This document shows positions 1 through 7,014 of a stretch of 9,950 nt of DNA, one piece after another. The translations under genes and the position numbers were made by a program. How positions within the stretch are numbered: the first letter of the stretch is position 1; the number at the start of each line of letters is the position of its first letter. This DNA comes from Gordonia westfalica (GTDB taxonomy: Bacteria > Actinomycetota > Actinomycetes > Mycobacteriales > Mycobacteriaceae), in NCBI RefSeq assembly GCF_900105725.1, contig NZ_FNLM01000013.1:1-9950 (forward strand), in the 5' to 3' direction. Below the pieces are notes generated by a model, which made no database searches, was not told the DNA's origin, and saw only the letters and a list, made by a program, of their open reading frames with translations.

Positions 1-576
1 TGATATGGGTGCCGAAACTGGACGGATTGCCATTCGTGCCAACGACGTAAGGCGTACTCGAATCCACTGATTCGGGTCGAGTTGCTGGAAAATGTATCCA
101 CCGCCGAGGCCGCCAGCTGCGCGGGTGTGGTACTGGAGGTGCCCGTCCGAACCGTTCTTCCCACATCCGATGAGACCCACGATCAGTTCGGTGATGTTTT
201 CAGGTTTCGTCCACGTACCCGACGTGACCTTGGTTTCCACGTTGTAGCCGTTGAGGACGGCGTCAGCGATGGCCTGGATCGTGTACTGAACCTCTTGCGG
301 ATCACCAACCGAACCGCCACCAAACCAGCCATTGAAAATGCCGTTGATGATCGACGCAATGTTCGCCGTCGCCGCATGAGCCAACAACCGGATCACATCA
401 ACCGGGCTCACCCATATGCTTAAACTTCGGATTGAACTGGTTGTACGCGTAGTCATCCCAGAACGCCTGATCCGCATTCGCGAACTGCGACAGGCCTGAC
501 GTGGCACCGTTCGGGCGGTTCGCGGCAGGAAGTATTTGCCCGGTACACCAGCACCGGGCTGATCTGGAGCTGTAAT
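1..576 (-). CDS. Glycine-rich minor tail protein, left-arm copy, partial and frameshifted
   Basis: This copy runs off the window edge at base 1, so the last part of the protein is missing. Reading starts just after the lysin B stop, at about 576. No ATG or GTG is in frame there, so the start is uncertain; an ATT or an error-masked start is possible. Visible pieces are ITAPDQPGAGVPGKYF, then a frame change near 530 (a C lost from a run), then ANRPNG to KFKHMGEPG, then a TGA at 398-400. A new frame follows at once, opening with GTG at 396 (VIRLLAHAATANI). It continues through FNGWFGGGSVGDPQEVQ to TWTKPENITELIV and GLGGGYIFQQLDP. The left arm is the better copy from 396 down to about 140 (TKPENI, GLGGGYIF); the right arm is better at the SDGTSSTTTR stretch. 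The family is recognised by the T-W-T-K-P motif followed by a Gly-rich C-terminal domain, typical of actinophage minor tail proteins. Confidence 0.65.
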   Translation of the reverse strand, partial: MTAPDQPGAGVPGKYFLPRTARTVPRQACRSSRMRIRRSGMTTRTTSSIRSLSIWVSPVDVIRLLAHAATANIASIINGIFNGWFGGGSVGDPQEVQYTIQAIADAVLNGYNVETKVTSGTWTKPENITELIVGLIGCGKNGSDGHLQYHTRAAGGLGGGYIFQQLDPNQWIRVRLTSLARMAIRPVSAPIS

Positions 577-578
577 GG

Positions 579-1278
579 CTAACTCACCCCTTCGATCATG
601 CGGGCCAACCGCTTAGCGTGGCCACCACCGTCGTAGTCCGTGGAATGCGCAGTGCCGAGATAGTTGCGGATGTCCTCCCCGCACGCGCGAAATCGGGCCA
701 GCGGAACGGATTCCACCACGGCTGCGCCACCGCCAGACGTTCAGCGGTCTTGAACGCCCAGGCGCGGCGGCCTCGGGTGTGCGCACCGACATCCACCCGG
801 TTAGGTCGGCGACCGTGCGCAGCGGTGAACCTAGCGGCAGGTCGGCGATCGGATCACCCGGCGCCCACTCGGTGAACCGAGGCCGCGGGACGTGCAGCGC
901 CCCGGCGATCCCGGACCGGCCGTGATGCACCGGCGTGTGCGGGTCGCCCAGCGTCGCGACGGCGAGCACCTGATGGCGAGGCCGCCGAGGCAGGATGTCG
1001 CGCGCGTACTTCACTGCGACCGCCGCGCCCGCACTGTAGCCGCCGACGACCACGAGTTCGCGGGATTCGGTGACAGCTCGATCCAACGCTGCCGCGCCGA
1101 TCGCTTTCGACTCCTCATACGACAGGTCGCCCATGCCGGTCGCCGGGCCGAAGTCGGCCGGGTACGGCACATACGTGAACTTCACCTTGCGGGGGTCGAG
1201 CGCGCGGCGCAGCGCCTCCGACGCGGGGGAGCCGCCGCGGGGTGCCCAAGTTCCGTCGACCCAGAGAAGTTCGATCAT
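579..1278 (-). CDS. lysB: Lysin B (mycolylarabinogalactan esterase-like), left-arm copy, frameshifted near its end
   Basis: Probable serine esterase of the lysin B group, which cleaves the ester bond between mycolic acids and arabinogalactan at the last step of lysis in mycolic-acid hosts. ATG at 1278 overlaps the TGA of gene G. The frame is intact for about 170 residues: MIELLWVDGTW, the nucleophile elbow G-Y-S-A-G at residues 80-84 (Ser82), then GDPHTPVHH (about 111) and EWAPGDPIADLP (Asp142). It then slips near 763 (a C lost from the GCCGCCCGCGCC stretch seen in the right arm) and again at 677-680, a G run that both arms seem to read one short. The C-terminus GGGHAKRLARMIEG supplies a plausible catalytic His (about residue 221). 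The corrected protein is about 233 aa, a normal lysin B length. The sequence is divergent from the best-known mycobacteriophage enzymes, so the fold and triad are inferred from motifs and neighbours. Confidence 0.75.
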
Positions 1279-1645
1279 GACCGTCCTGCCACCATGCTCG
1301 GATCTCGTCGCGCCACACTTGCCATGGCCGGCGGAAGTCGCCTGCCGCCCAACGGTCACGGCGGGTCTTGTACTGCAACACCAGCAGCATCACCAGGAGC
1401 GCGAGCATCATCACGGCGCCACCCGAGTACAGGATGAATCGAATCCACGCCCGCCCCGGATAGTCAGTACCCGCCCACACTGACGCCGAGATCTGGAGAA
1501 AGACCAGCGACATCAGGGTCGACTTGCCTAGGTAGATGAGTGACACCCGCTCCTTCCACCAGTACTGCCATGCGGCGTAGCAGATGGTGTAGACGGTGGC
1601 CAGCACGGCGAGCACCACAAGTGCCCAGTCGGCTATCAGCTCCAC
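1275..1645 (-). CDS. Three-helix membrane protein of the lysis module (gene G), left-arm copy
   Basis: GTG start at 1645, sharing one base with the TAG of gene F (TAGTG). Hydrophobic segments lie at about residues 5-28 (LIADWALVVLAVLATVYTI), 38-58 and 67-90 (ending MMLALLVMLLVLQY), followed by a basic tail KTRRDRWAAGDFRRPWQVW. In this arm the frame stays open past the expected end and into lysin B, to 1115, because one G is missing near 1289. The right arm has that G, and with it the protein ends WWAGRS with its TGA inside an ATGA overlap with lysin B. The corrected length is 123 aa. I recognise no named family. Three membrane segments and the position between holin-like genes and lysin B suggest a holin or holin-accessory role, which is inference. 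Confidence 0.75.
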
Positions 1646-1839
1646 TAGTTCAGCCTTCCGAAGATCAGCTCGGCCCAGTGGTTGCGTTCCAACTGGTCAC
1701 GAAGCTCCCGCTGTACCGGCCGCGCCCGTTCGGCGAGCCGTGCGCTTTCGGACCGGGCTTCTTCGGCCGATCGCGCGTTTCGCTTCGAGCGCGCATCAAC
1801 TTCGTGCGCGCTCGCCCCCTTGGTCTTGAATCCCCACAT
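1645..1839 (-). CDS. 64-aa charged protein (DUF7620-like) (gene F), left-arm copy
   Basis: ATG at 1839 lies within TGATG, overlapping the gene E stop by one base. The stop TAG overlaps the GTG of gene G. The protein is intact: MWGFKTKGASAHEVDARSKR at the start and RELRDQLERNHWAELIFGRL at the end. It is rich in Ala, Arg and Glu and predicted to be mostly helical, with no membrane segment. Small actinophage proteins with the closing pattern LR-x-x-x-ERNH-x-AE are common beside lysis genes and have no known function. This copy is identical in protein sequence to the right-arm copy. Confidence 0.75.
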   Translation of the reverse strand: MWGFKTKGASAHEVDARSKRNARSAEEARSESARLAERARPVQRELRDQLERNHWAELIFGRLN

Positions 1840-2138
1840 CAGTTGGACTCCAAGCTCTCTCGCAGTGCCTTCGACTGGCTCGCGATGAGCTGGCCGGCGA
1901 CATTCCACTCGGCCATCGTCTGCGCGTTGCGCGCGTTGGTCTCGAGGAGGTCGGCGATGGTCTTGGCGTCGCGCTCGGCCGCGGTCTTGTAGATCGAGAT
2001 CTCCGATCCCCATACGATCCAGCCACGGGCGAAGGCGATACCGAGCACGAGCGCCATGCCGACGACGACCCCCACCACGCCGATGTCACTCAGCGCGGCG
2101 GGGTTCATCCAAGCGCTGGCGCTCGAGGTCACGGTCAT
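1839..2138 (-). CDS. 99-aa one-helix membrane protein (gene E), left-arm copy
   Basis: Intact in both arms with identical protein. The start overlaps the stop of gene D in an ATGA. A single strongly hydrophobic stretch at about residues 18-38 (IGVVGVVVGMALVLGIAFAR) is followed by a charged helical region of about 55 residues (from EISIYKTAAERDAK through LLETNARN to RESLESN). The layout of an N-terminal anchor and a helical soluble tail resembles small holins or spanin-like accessory proteins of actinophages. No decisive motif is present, so the exact role is left open. Confidence 0.75.
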   Translation of the reverse strand: MTVTSSASAWMNPAALSDIGVVGVVVGMALVLGIAFARGWIVWGSEISIYKTAAERDAKTIADLLETNARNAQTMAEWNVAGQLIASQSKALRESLESN

Positions 2139-2536
2139 CGGCCGAGGTTGACTTCGCGCTCGACGCCGTCAGCGGGAAGCTCAATACCTGCCAACACCTT
2201 CGGTGTGACCTGCGGGCGGGTGAACAGGAATCCGAGAGCAATCGTGGAGACCGCGAGGATGGCGCCCTGTTGCTGCTCGCTGAGGTTCAAGCCGAACGCA
2301 ACGACCAGCGGCACCGCGGTCTGAACGACCGCGACGAGCGCCGGGTACACGCTCTCCTTCACCGAGATCACCACGAGCAGACCGAGCACCGCGTTGACCG
2401 CGGCCATGAACACGCCCTGAGTCTCGGTGGGGATGTTGAACCCGAACGTGGTCAGCAGAACCAGGATGGCTGAGACGAGGGAGGTCCAGGCGGCGGGCTC
2501 GCGGCCGAGGACAAGACGAGGGGTGGGTACAGACAT
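2135..2536 (-). CDS. Holin-like four-helix membrane protein (gene D), left-arm copy
   Basis: Intact 133-aa ORF with an AAGGAG ribosome site upstream of its ATG. Predicted membrane segments are at about residues 17-35, 41-59, 64-84 and 91-107. The C-terminal tail is short and charged (ADGVEREVNLGR). It directly follows lysin A, and actinophages usually place the holin just there. The protein is identical to the right-arm copy, and no indel separates the arms throughout this region. Confidence 0.8.
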   Translation of the reverse strand: MSVPTPRLVLGREPAAWTSLVSAILVLLTTFGFNIPTETQGVFMAAVNAVLGLLVVISVKESVYPALVAVVQTAVPLVVAFGLNLSEQQQGAILAVSTIALGFLFTRPQVTPKVLAGIELPADGVEREVNLGR

Positions 2537-2563
2537 GACGAGAACTCCTTCTGTGGGTGCGGC

Positions 2564-3661
2564 TCAGGCCGCGATGAGGTCGACTGCTTCGACGGCCAGC
2601 GGGATGCCGGCCGCGTTGACGAGAGTGAGATCCTTCGCGGCGTCGCCGATCTTCTTCACCGCGCCTGAGGGGTCCCACTCGAGGACGCCGTGCTCGAACG
2701 CCTGACGCTTGCCGCCCGTGCCGTTCGAGATCTCGTCCGACGTCGGCCAGCCGAGCGGGCCCTTCTCGTAGCCCTCGAGCGCCCAGCGCTGGCCGATGAC
2801 GCCCTTCACGACGTGGTGGTCCTTGCCGTCCTTGCGGTAGAGCACGCCACCCTGGAACGCCATGACTGCGCCGTCGGCGAGCTTGGTGAAGTCGCGCACC
2901 GGGAAGCCGAGTTCGCCGGTCTCCCACTTGCGCTCGGCGTACGCCTCGAACAGGCCGCCGTGCGGGATGGCGTGCGCGCCGGTCGCCGGGTGAAAGTAGA
3001 TGTGCGCGTTCTCGTACTCGACGAACCGGCCCTTACCGTCGCGGCCGACCTTGCGCTCACCCCCGGCGCCGGGCTTCGCCTTACGGACGCCGACCCACGG
3101 ATTCTCCTTGGCCTCGAGCTCGATCATGTTCATGACCACGAGCGGCTTATCCGGTGCCTGGAGGAGCCGCTGACGGAACAGCTTCATGTCGAGGTTCCCG
3201 GGTCCCACTTGCCCTGGATCGCGCCGTACTCCTTGTGCGCGACGACCTTGTTCCACGGGTTGCCGAGGCGCTTGTTGATGGCCCGGACGACCTTCAGGTA
3301 TGCGCCGTACTGGGCCTCCGACCATGCCGCGGTGCCGTTGTGTGCGGCCTCGATGCCGATCGTCACGGCGTTGCCGTTGTTCGCGGGATGCCCGGCCACG
3401 AGCCGGTGCCCGCGTGCCATGCGACGCCGACGCCGCACAGCGTGACAACACCGTTCGGCGCGAGGTGGAGTTGCGACGCGAGCCCGAGAGACGAGTGCTG
3501 CGCGATACCCCGCGGCGTCTCGCCGAACGAGCCGGTGTGGTGCATGAACGGACCCCAGATAGTGCCGAAGTCGCCGTGCCCGCGTTCGAACGCGCCGGAT
3601 AGATGTCAACCTTCAGGCCCTCGGCGCGCAGCACGTCGGGAAGCCAAACGGGATCAGCCAT
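2564..3661 (-). CDS. lysA: Lysin A endolysin (amidase with LGFP repeats), left-arm copy, frameshifted
   Basis: ATG at 3661 behind the strong ribosome site AGGAGG (3667-3672 on the minus strand). This copy reads MADPVWLPDVLRAEGLKVDI correctly, then loses a C near 3595 (CTATCC for CTATCCC). It loses another C near 3381 (GIPANNGN stretch) and shares the apparent C loss at 3197-3202 with the right arm. From 3190 to the stop at 2564 it reads cleanly, including the whole C-terminal LGFP-repeat half, and is better there than the right copy, which slips near 6748. The corrected length is about 366 aa. Domain description is given with the right-arm copy. Confidence 0.85.
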   Translation of the reverse strand: MADPVWLPDVLRAEGLKVDIYPARSNAGTATSALSGVRSCTTPARSARRRGVSRSTRLSGSRRNSTSRRTVLSRCAASASHGTRAPARGRASREQRQRRDDRHRGRTQRHRGMVGGPVRRIPEGRPGHQQAPRQPVEQGRRAQGVRRDPGQVGPGNLDMKLFRQRLLQAPDKPLVVMNMIELEAKENPWVGVRKAKPGAGGERKVGRDGKGRFVEYENAHIYFHPATGAHAIPHGGLFEAYAERKWETGELGFPVRDFTKLADGAVMAFQGGVLYRKDGKDHHVVKGVIGQRWALEGYEKGPLGWPTSDEISNGTGGKRQAFEHGVLEWDPSGAVKKIGDAAKDLTLVNAAGIPLAVEAVDLIAA

Positions 3662-3666
3662 AATTG

Positions 3667-3672
3667 CCTCCT
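3667..3672 (-). promoter_or_regulatory. Ribosome binding site of lysA (left arm)
   Basis: AGGAGG on the minus strand, five bases before the ATG at 3661. It is the strongest ribosome site in the arm and fixes the lysin A start. Confidence 0.85.
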
Positions 3673-3689
3673 GTGGGCATGGGTGAATC

Positions 3690-3711
3690 CCCACACCCGA
3701 ACGGGTGCAGG
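3690..3711 (-). other. Small hairpin between gene B and lysA (left arm)
   Basis: Mirror of 5841-5862: a nine-pair stem with two G-T pairs, core CACCC/GGGTG and loop GTTC. No T-run follows, so it is not called a terminator. It may shape mRNA stability or translation ahead of lysA. Confidence 0.4.
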
Positions 3712-3729
3712 GTGAAAAGTTCTGTTGGG

Positions 3730-4206
3730 TTAGAGAGCTTCGGGGTTGATGCCGGCGTGCGGGGAACCGTCGAACGTTCCATCCGCCTTGCGGCGCTTCA
3801 CCTCCGCGGCGAACGCCACAGCCTCTGCCTGCACCACCCGCTCCTGCGTATTCGCCTGGCGGGCCTTCATCTCCTCCACCTTCGCCAGATAGTTCTGATG
3901 CTCCTCATCAGCCAGCCGGGCGATCCGCTGCTCATACGTTTCATCCGGCTCATGCGAGTCGTAACACCACTTCCCCGCAGCCTTCGACGCCTCCAAGCTG
4001 TCCCCCGGTTCATAGTGCTTGATCGAATCCGCCACCAGCCGGACACCGCACTCCACCAGATGGCGGGCAACATCCACCCAATAGTCGGGTCCCATCACCA
4101 GCGGGGCACCCACCACACCAGGCAGGCCGATAAACAACACCGACACCGCCTGCGCTTCGGCTTCACGTTCCTCATCGGACATGTCAGCCCACTGCTTGAA
4201 AGACAC
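3730..4206 (-). CDS. Phage gene 29 family-like protein (DUF2744-like) (gene B), left-arm copy, intact
   Basis: GTG at 4206 behind a G-rich ribosome site (GGAGAGGGG). The product is 158 aa: MSFKQWADMSDEEREAEAQA, then the conserved-looking core LFIGLPGVVGAPLVMGPDYW (about residues 23-42) and VARHLVECGVRLV. A variable section KHYEPGDSLEASKAAGKWCY follows, and a charged helical tail (EEHQNYLAKVEEMKARQ onward). The core (x-GLPG-x-x-GAP-x-x-M-x-x-x-Y, then L-x-x-CG-R) matches my memory of the phage gene 29 protein family found near tail and lysis genes of actinophages, of unknown function. In this arm the frame is continuous with gene A upstream, giving an apparent 349-aa fusion. The right arm shows a TAG between them, so I treat them as two genes. 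Confidence 0.65.
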   Translation of the reverse strand: MSFKQWADMSDEEREAEAQAVSVLFIGLPGVVGAPLVMGPDYWVDVARHLVECGVRLVADSIKHYEPGDSLEASKAAGKWCYDSHEPDETYEQRIARLADEEHQNYLAKVEEMKARQANTQERVVQAEAVAFAAEVKRRKADGTFDGSPHAGINPEAL

Positions 4207-4231
4207 TGTGCCCCTCTCCGGGGGCCAAGCC

Positions 4232-4779
4232 CTACCGGGAATGTCTAGTACGTAACGGGTCTTTCCGTAATCCCAGATCCGCGGGATCTTGTTCTCCGCC
4301 GCGGCCTGCTGCTCGGTCCACGACTCGTCCCACAACAGGTTTGGGTCGTTGCGGAACCGCTTCAGGCGGAACAGGAACTTGTGCACCCGTTCGCCACGGA
4401 AGTAGTAGGTGTAATCCGGTCGCAGCTCGCCATCTTTGATGAAACCGCACTGCTCGTACAGGCCTCCGTCAGAGACGGCGTGGTCGGCGAATGTCACCAC
4501 CCGTTGTGGTTGCATCGCAGCGACAGCGTGCTTCAGCAGCCGCGAATGCCCACCCCGCACGATCACCGAGGTGGCGAACCGCACCAACTCCACCTCAGTC
4601 TTGGTGCGCCACTTCATGCACATCACCGCGACCAACTCGCCACCATCGCGCAAACCGAACGCTTCACTCATTGCGGTCGCACCCTGAATGTGGTTGGCCT
4701 CGAGGAAGTCGCGGACCTCCACCCGATCTACCGCGGTCACGGTGAGACTGCGCGCATTCAGCCGGCGTTCCTCAGACAC
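4232..4779 (-). CDS. GNAT-like phage protein (Hef C-terminal-domain-like) (gene A), left-arm copy
   Basis: About 182 aa, read from a GTG at 4779 in the repeat centre; the true start may be further upstream and lost at the fold-back point. Features in order: LTVTAVDRVEVRDFLEANHI with H-x-QGA near residue 32; GLRDGGELVAVMCMKW; LVRFATSVIVRGGHSRLLKH, comparable to the acetyl-CoA-binding loop region of GNAT folds; VVTFADHAVSDGGLYEQCGF; PDYTYYFRGERVHKFLFRLK; and a closing W-D-Y-G-K-T-R-Y-V. This order (HxQG, GELVAVM, LxRF with a G-rich loop, SDGxLYExxGF, P-x-Y-x-Y, then D-x-G-x-x-x-Y/F) is that of the domain found C-terminal in Hef-type phage homing endonucleases and in stand-alone phage proteins. 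The family is recalled, not searched. The right arm carries one more G at the mirrored place, giving a TAG stop; here one G fewer fuses it to gene B. Confidence 0.6.
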
Positions 4780-4791
4780 GCCCGCGCCGAC
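4758..4791. other. 34-base centre (loop) of the inverted repeat
   Basis: The unpaired centre lies between GCGCGCAT (ending 4757) and ATGCGCGC (starting 4792). Read on the minus strand it continues the reading frame of gene A upstream (GTG at 4779, then SEERRLNA). This suggests genuine genomic sequence read once, not an adapter. It is not a perfect palindrome and I see no recombinase-type repeat in it beyond short GC-rich stretches. It marks the fold-back point: what truly lies upstream of gene A in the phage is not present in this window. Confidence 0.85.
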
Positions 4792-5319
4792 ATGCGCGCA
4801 GTCTCACCGTGACCGCGGTAGATCGGGTGGAGGTCCGCGACTTCCTCGAGGCCAACCACATTCAGGGTGCGACCGCAATGAGTGAAGCGTTCGGTTTGCG
4901 CGATGGTGGCGAGTTGGTCGCGGTGATGTGCATGAAGTGGCGCACCAAGACTGAGGTGGAGTTGGTGCGGTTCGCCACCTCGGTGATCGTGCGGGGTGGG
5001 CATTCGCGGCTGCTGAAGCACGCTGTCGCTGCGATGCAACCACAACGGGTGGTGACATTCGCCGACCACGCCGTCTCTGACGGAGGCCTGTACGAGCAGT
5101 GCGGTTTCATCAAAGATGGCGAGCTGCGACCGGATTACACCTACTACTTCCGTGGCGAACGGGTGCACAAGTTCCTGTTCCGCCTGAAGCGGTTCCGCAA
5201 CGACCCAAACCTGTTGTGGGACGAGTCGTGGACCGAGCAGCAGGCCGCGGCGGAGAACAAGATCCCGCGGATTCTGGGATTACGGAAAGACCCGTTACGT
5301 ACTAGACATTCCCGGGTAG
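4792..5319 (+). CDS. GNAT-like phage protein (gene A), right-arm copy, 5'-truncated
   Basis: The reading frame enters from the fold-back junction (from 4794: ARSLTV) and lacks the residues encoded by the repeat centre. The first usable start inside the arm is GTG at 4809 (MTAVDRVEVRDF). The frame is identical in protein to the left copy up to IPRI, where an extra T near 5273 shifts it. Correcting this gives WDYGKTRYVLDIPG followed by TAG at 5317-5319. That stop, with a well-placed ribosome site and a GTG downstream, is the basis for separating A from B. The role is unknown. If it is indeed the Hef-associated domain, an N-terminal nuclease part could be missing here or the domain could be free-standing. 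Confidence 0.6.
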
Positions 5320-5332
5320 GGCTTGGCCCCCC

Positions 5333-5342
5333 GGAGAGGGGG
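5333..5342 (+). promoter_or_regulatory. Ribosome binding site of gene B (right arm)
   Basis: GGAGAGGGGG lies four bases before the GTG at 5347 and after the TAG of gene A at 5317-5319. It supports an independent start for gene B and decides against the 349-aa fusion reading. Confidence 0.6.
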
Positions 5343-5346
5343 CACA

Positions 5347-5822
5347 GTGTCTTTCAAGCAGTGGGCTGACATGTCCGATGAGGAACGTGAAGCCGAAGCG
5401 CAGGCGGTGTCGGTGTTTGTTTATCGGCCTGCCTGGTGTGGTGGGTGCCCCGCTGGTGATGGGACCCGACTATTGGGTGGATGTTGCCCGCCATCTGGTG
5501 GAGTGCGGTGTCCGGCTGGTGGCGGATTCGATCAAGCACTATGAACCGGGGGACAGCTTGGAGGCGTCGAAGCTGCGGGGAAGTGGTGTTACGACTCGCA
5601 TGAGCCGGATGAAACGTAATGAGCAGCGGATCGCCGGCTGGCTGATGAGGAGCATCAGAACTATCTGGCGAAGGTGGAGGAGATGAAGGCCCGCCAGGCG
5701 AATACGCAGGAGCGGGTGGTGCAGGCAGAGGCTGTGGCGTTCGCCGCGGAGGTGAAGCGCCGCAAGGCGGATGGAACGTTCGACGGTTCCCGCACGCCGG
5801 CATCAACCCCGAAGCTCTCTAA
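5347..5822 (+). CDS. Phage gene 29 family-like protein (gene B), right-arm copy, frameshifted
   Basis: GTG at 5347, TAA at 5820-5822. Five single-base indels relative to the intact left copy scramble the frame: an extra T near 5418, a lost G near 5571, an extra A near 5618, a lost C near 5635 and a lost C near 5790. Readable pieces include MSFKQWADMSDEEREAEAQA, then FIGLPGVVGAPLVMGPDYW in a second frame and VEEMKARQANTQERVVQAEA in a third. Every break is a one-base change in a short run. The underlying gene is therefore almost certainly the 158-aa protein seen at 3730-4206. Confidence 0.6.
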
Positions 5823-5840
5823 CCCAACAGAACTTTTCAC

Positions 5841-5862
5841 CCTGCACCCGTTCGGGTGTGGG
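5841..5862 (+). other. Small hairpin between gene B and lysA (right arm)
   Basis: Stem with core CACCC (5845-5849) and GGGTG (5854-5858), extended by two G-T pairs and two C-G pairs outward, with a four-base loop GTTC. No T-run follows. It sits 18 bases upstream of the lysA ribosome site. Confidence 0.4.
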
Positions 5863-5879
5863 GATTCACCCATGCCCAC

Positions 5880-5885
5880 AGGAGG
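5880..5885 (+). promoter_or_regulatory. Ribosome binding site of lysA (right arm)
   Basis: AGGAGG with a five-base spacer before ATG at 5891. It fixes the lysin A start. Confidence 0.85.
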
Positions 5886-5890
5886 CAATT

Positions 5891-6987
5891 ATGGCTGATC
5901 CCGTTTGGCTTCCGACGTGCTGCGCGCCGAGGGCCTGAAGGTTGACATCTATCCCGGCGCGTTCGAACGCGGGCACGGCGACTTCGGCACTATCTGGGGT
6001 CCGTTCATGCACCACACCGGCTCGTTCGGCGAGACGCCGCGGGGTATCGCGCAGCACTCGTCTCTCGGGCTCGCGTCGCAACTCCACCTCGCGCCGAACG
6101 GTGTTGTCACGCTGTGCGGCGTCGGCGTCGCATGGCACGCGGCACCGGCTCGTGGCCGGGCATCCCCGCGAACAACGGCAACGCCGTGACGATCGGCATC
6201 GAGGCCGCACACAACGGCACCGCGGCATGGTCGGAGGCCCAGTACGGCGCATACCTGAAGGTCGTCCGGGCCATCAACAAGCGCCTCGGCAACCCGTGGA
6301 ACAAGGTCGTCGCGCACAAGGAGTACGGCGCGATCCAGGGCAAGTGGGACCCGGGAACCTCGACATGAAGCTGTTCCGTCAGCGGCTCCTCCAGGCACCG
6401 GATAAGCCGCTCGTGGTCATGAACATGATCGAGCTCGAGGCCAAGGAGAATCCGTGGGTCGGCGTCCGTAAGGCGAAGCCCGGCGCCGGGGGTGAGCGCA
6501 AGGTCGGCCGCGACGGTAAGGGCCGGTTCGTCGAGTACGAGAACGCGCACATCTACTTTCACCCGGCGACCGGCGCGCACGCCATCCCGCACGGCGGCCT
6601 GTTCGAGGCGTACGCCGAGCGCAAGTGGGAGACCGGCGAACTCGGCTTCCCGGTGCGCGACTTCACCAAGCTCGCCGACGGCGCAGTCATGGCGTTCCAG
6701 GGTGGCGTGCTCTACCGCAAGGACGGCAAGGACCACCACGTCGTGAAGGCGTCATCGGCCAGCGCTGGGCGCTCGAGGGCTACGAGAAGGGCCCGCTCGG
6801 CTGGCCGACGTCGGACGAGATCTCGAACGGCACGGGCGGCAAGCGTCAGGCGTTCGAGCACGGCGTCCTCGAGTGGGACCCCTCAGGCGCGGTGAAGAAG
6901 ATCGGCGACGCCGCGAAGGATCTCACTCTCGTCAACGCGGCCGGCATCCCGCTGGCCGTCGAAGCAGTCGACCTCATCGCGGCCTGA
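5891..6987 (+). CDS. lysA: Lysin A endolysin (amidase with LGFP repeats), right-arm copy, frameshifted
   Basis: Peptidoglycan amidase: it cuts the bond between N-acetylmuramic acid and L-alanine during host lysis. The corrected protein (about 366 aa) has an N-terminal Amidase_2/PGRP-type domain. Expected zinc ligands are His at FMHHTGS (about 41), His at VAHKEYG (about 143) and Asp in GKWDPG (about 154), with IGIEAAHN (Glu about 105) between. The C-terminal half has tryptophan-rich LGFP-type repeats: GELGFPVRDF (about 250-259) and GPLGWPTSDE (about 302-311), each followed by a G-x-x-Y/W unit. LGFP repeats are a wall-binding module of mycolic-acid bacteria and their phages. Right-arm errors are lost C near 5910, lost G near 6140 and lost G near 6748. 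Both arms read CCCGGG at 6350-6355, which puts a TGA at 6366 right after the amidase domain; one extra C restores DPGNLDMKLFRQ. It is followed by gene D after 27 bases. Confidence 0.88.
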
Positions 6988-7014
6988 GCCGCACCCACAG
7001 AAGGAGTTCTCGTC

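Larger units (their letters stand above)
1..4757. repeat. Left arm of a 4.75-kb inverted repeat
   Basis: This arm is the reverse complement of 4792-9539. The mirror relation was checked at every gene boundary. The sum of mirrored coordinates is 9549 at the inner end, 9553 at the gene B start, 9552 at the lysin A start, 9551 from the lysin A stop to the gene G start, 9550 at the lysin B start, 9547 at the lysin B stop and 9540 at window position 1. All drift is explained by single-base (once two-base) indels. No substitutions were seen. The arm probably continues left of the window, because the right arm extends to 9539 only as the partner of base 1. Confidence 0.97.

Noticed and set aside
82..423. 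Plus-strand open frame of 113 codons at the left end
   Set aside because: It is antisense to the tail gene, whose protein on the minus strand has recognisable tail motifs.
3730..4779. A single 349-aa protein in the left arm
   Set aside because: The right arm shows a stop, a ribosome site and a GTG between the two domains; the continuous frame depends on shorter G and C runs in the left arm.
4758..4791. Hairpin telomere or protelomerase resolution site at the repeat centre
   Set aside because: The centre is not itself a palindrome, it continues the coding frame of gene A, and no protelomerase gene is seen. The arm differences also look like read errors.
4758..4791. Leftover sequencing adapter in the loop
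   Set aside because: The loop encodes in-frame residues continuing gene A upstream and does not resemble the hairpin adapter sequence I know; it looks like genomic DNA.
4381..5168. Mirror-image open frames of 136-143 codons on the strand opposite gene A in both arms
   Set aside because: They are antisense shadows of gene A in high-GC DNA, have arginine- and proline-rich low-quality sequence, and appear twice only because of the inverted repeat.
5841..5862. Intrinsic terminator before lysA
   Set aside because: The stem is short with two G-T pairs and is not followed by a T-run; the ribosome site of lysA follows within 20 bases.
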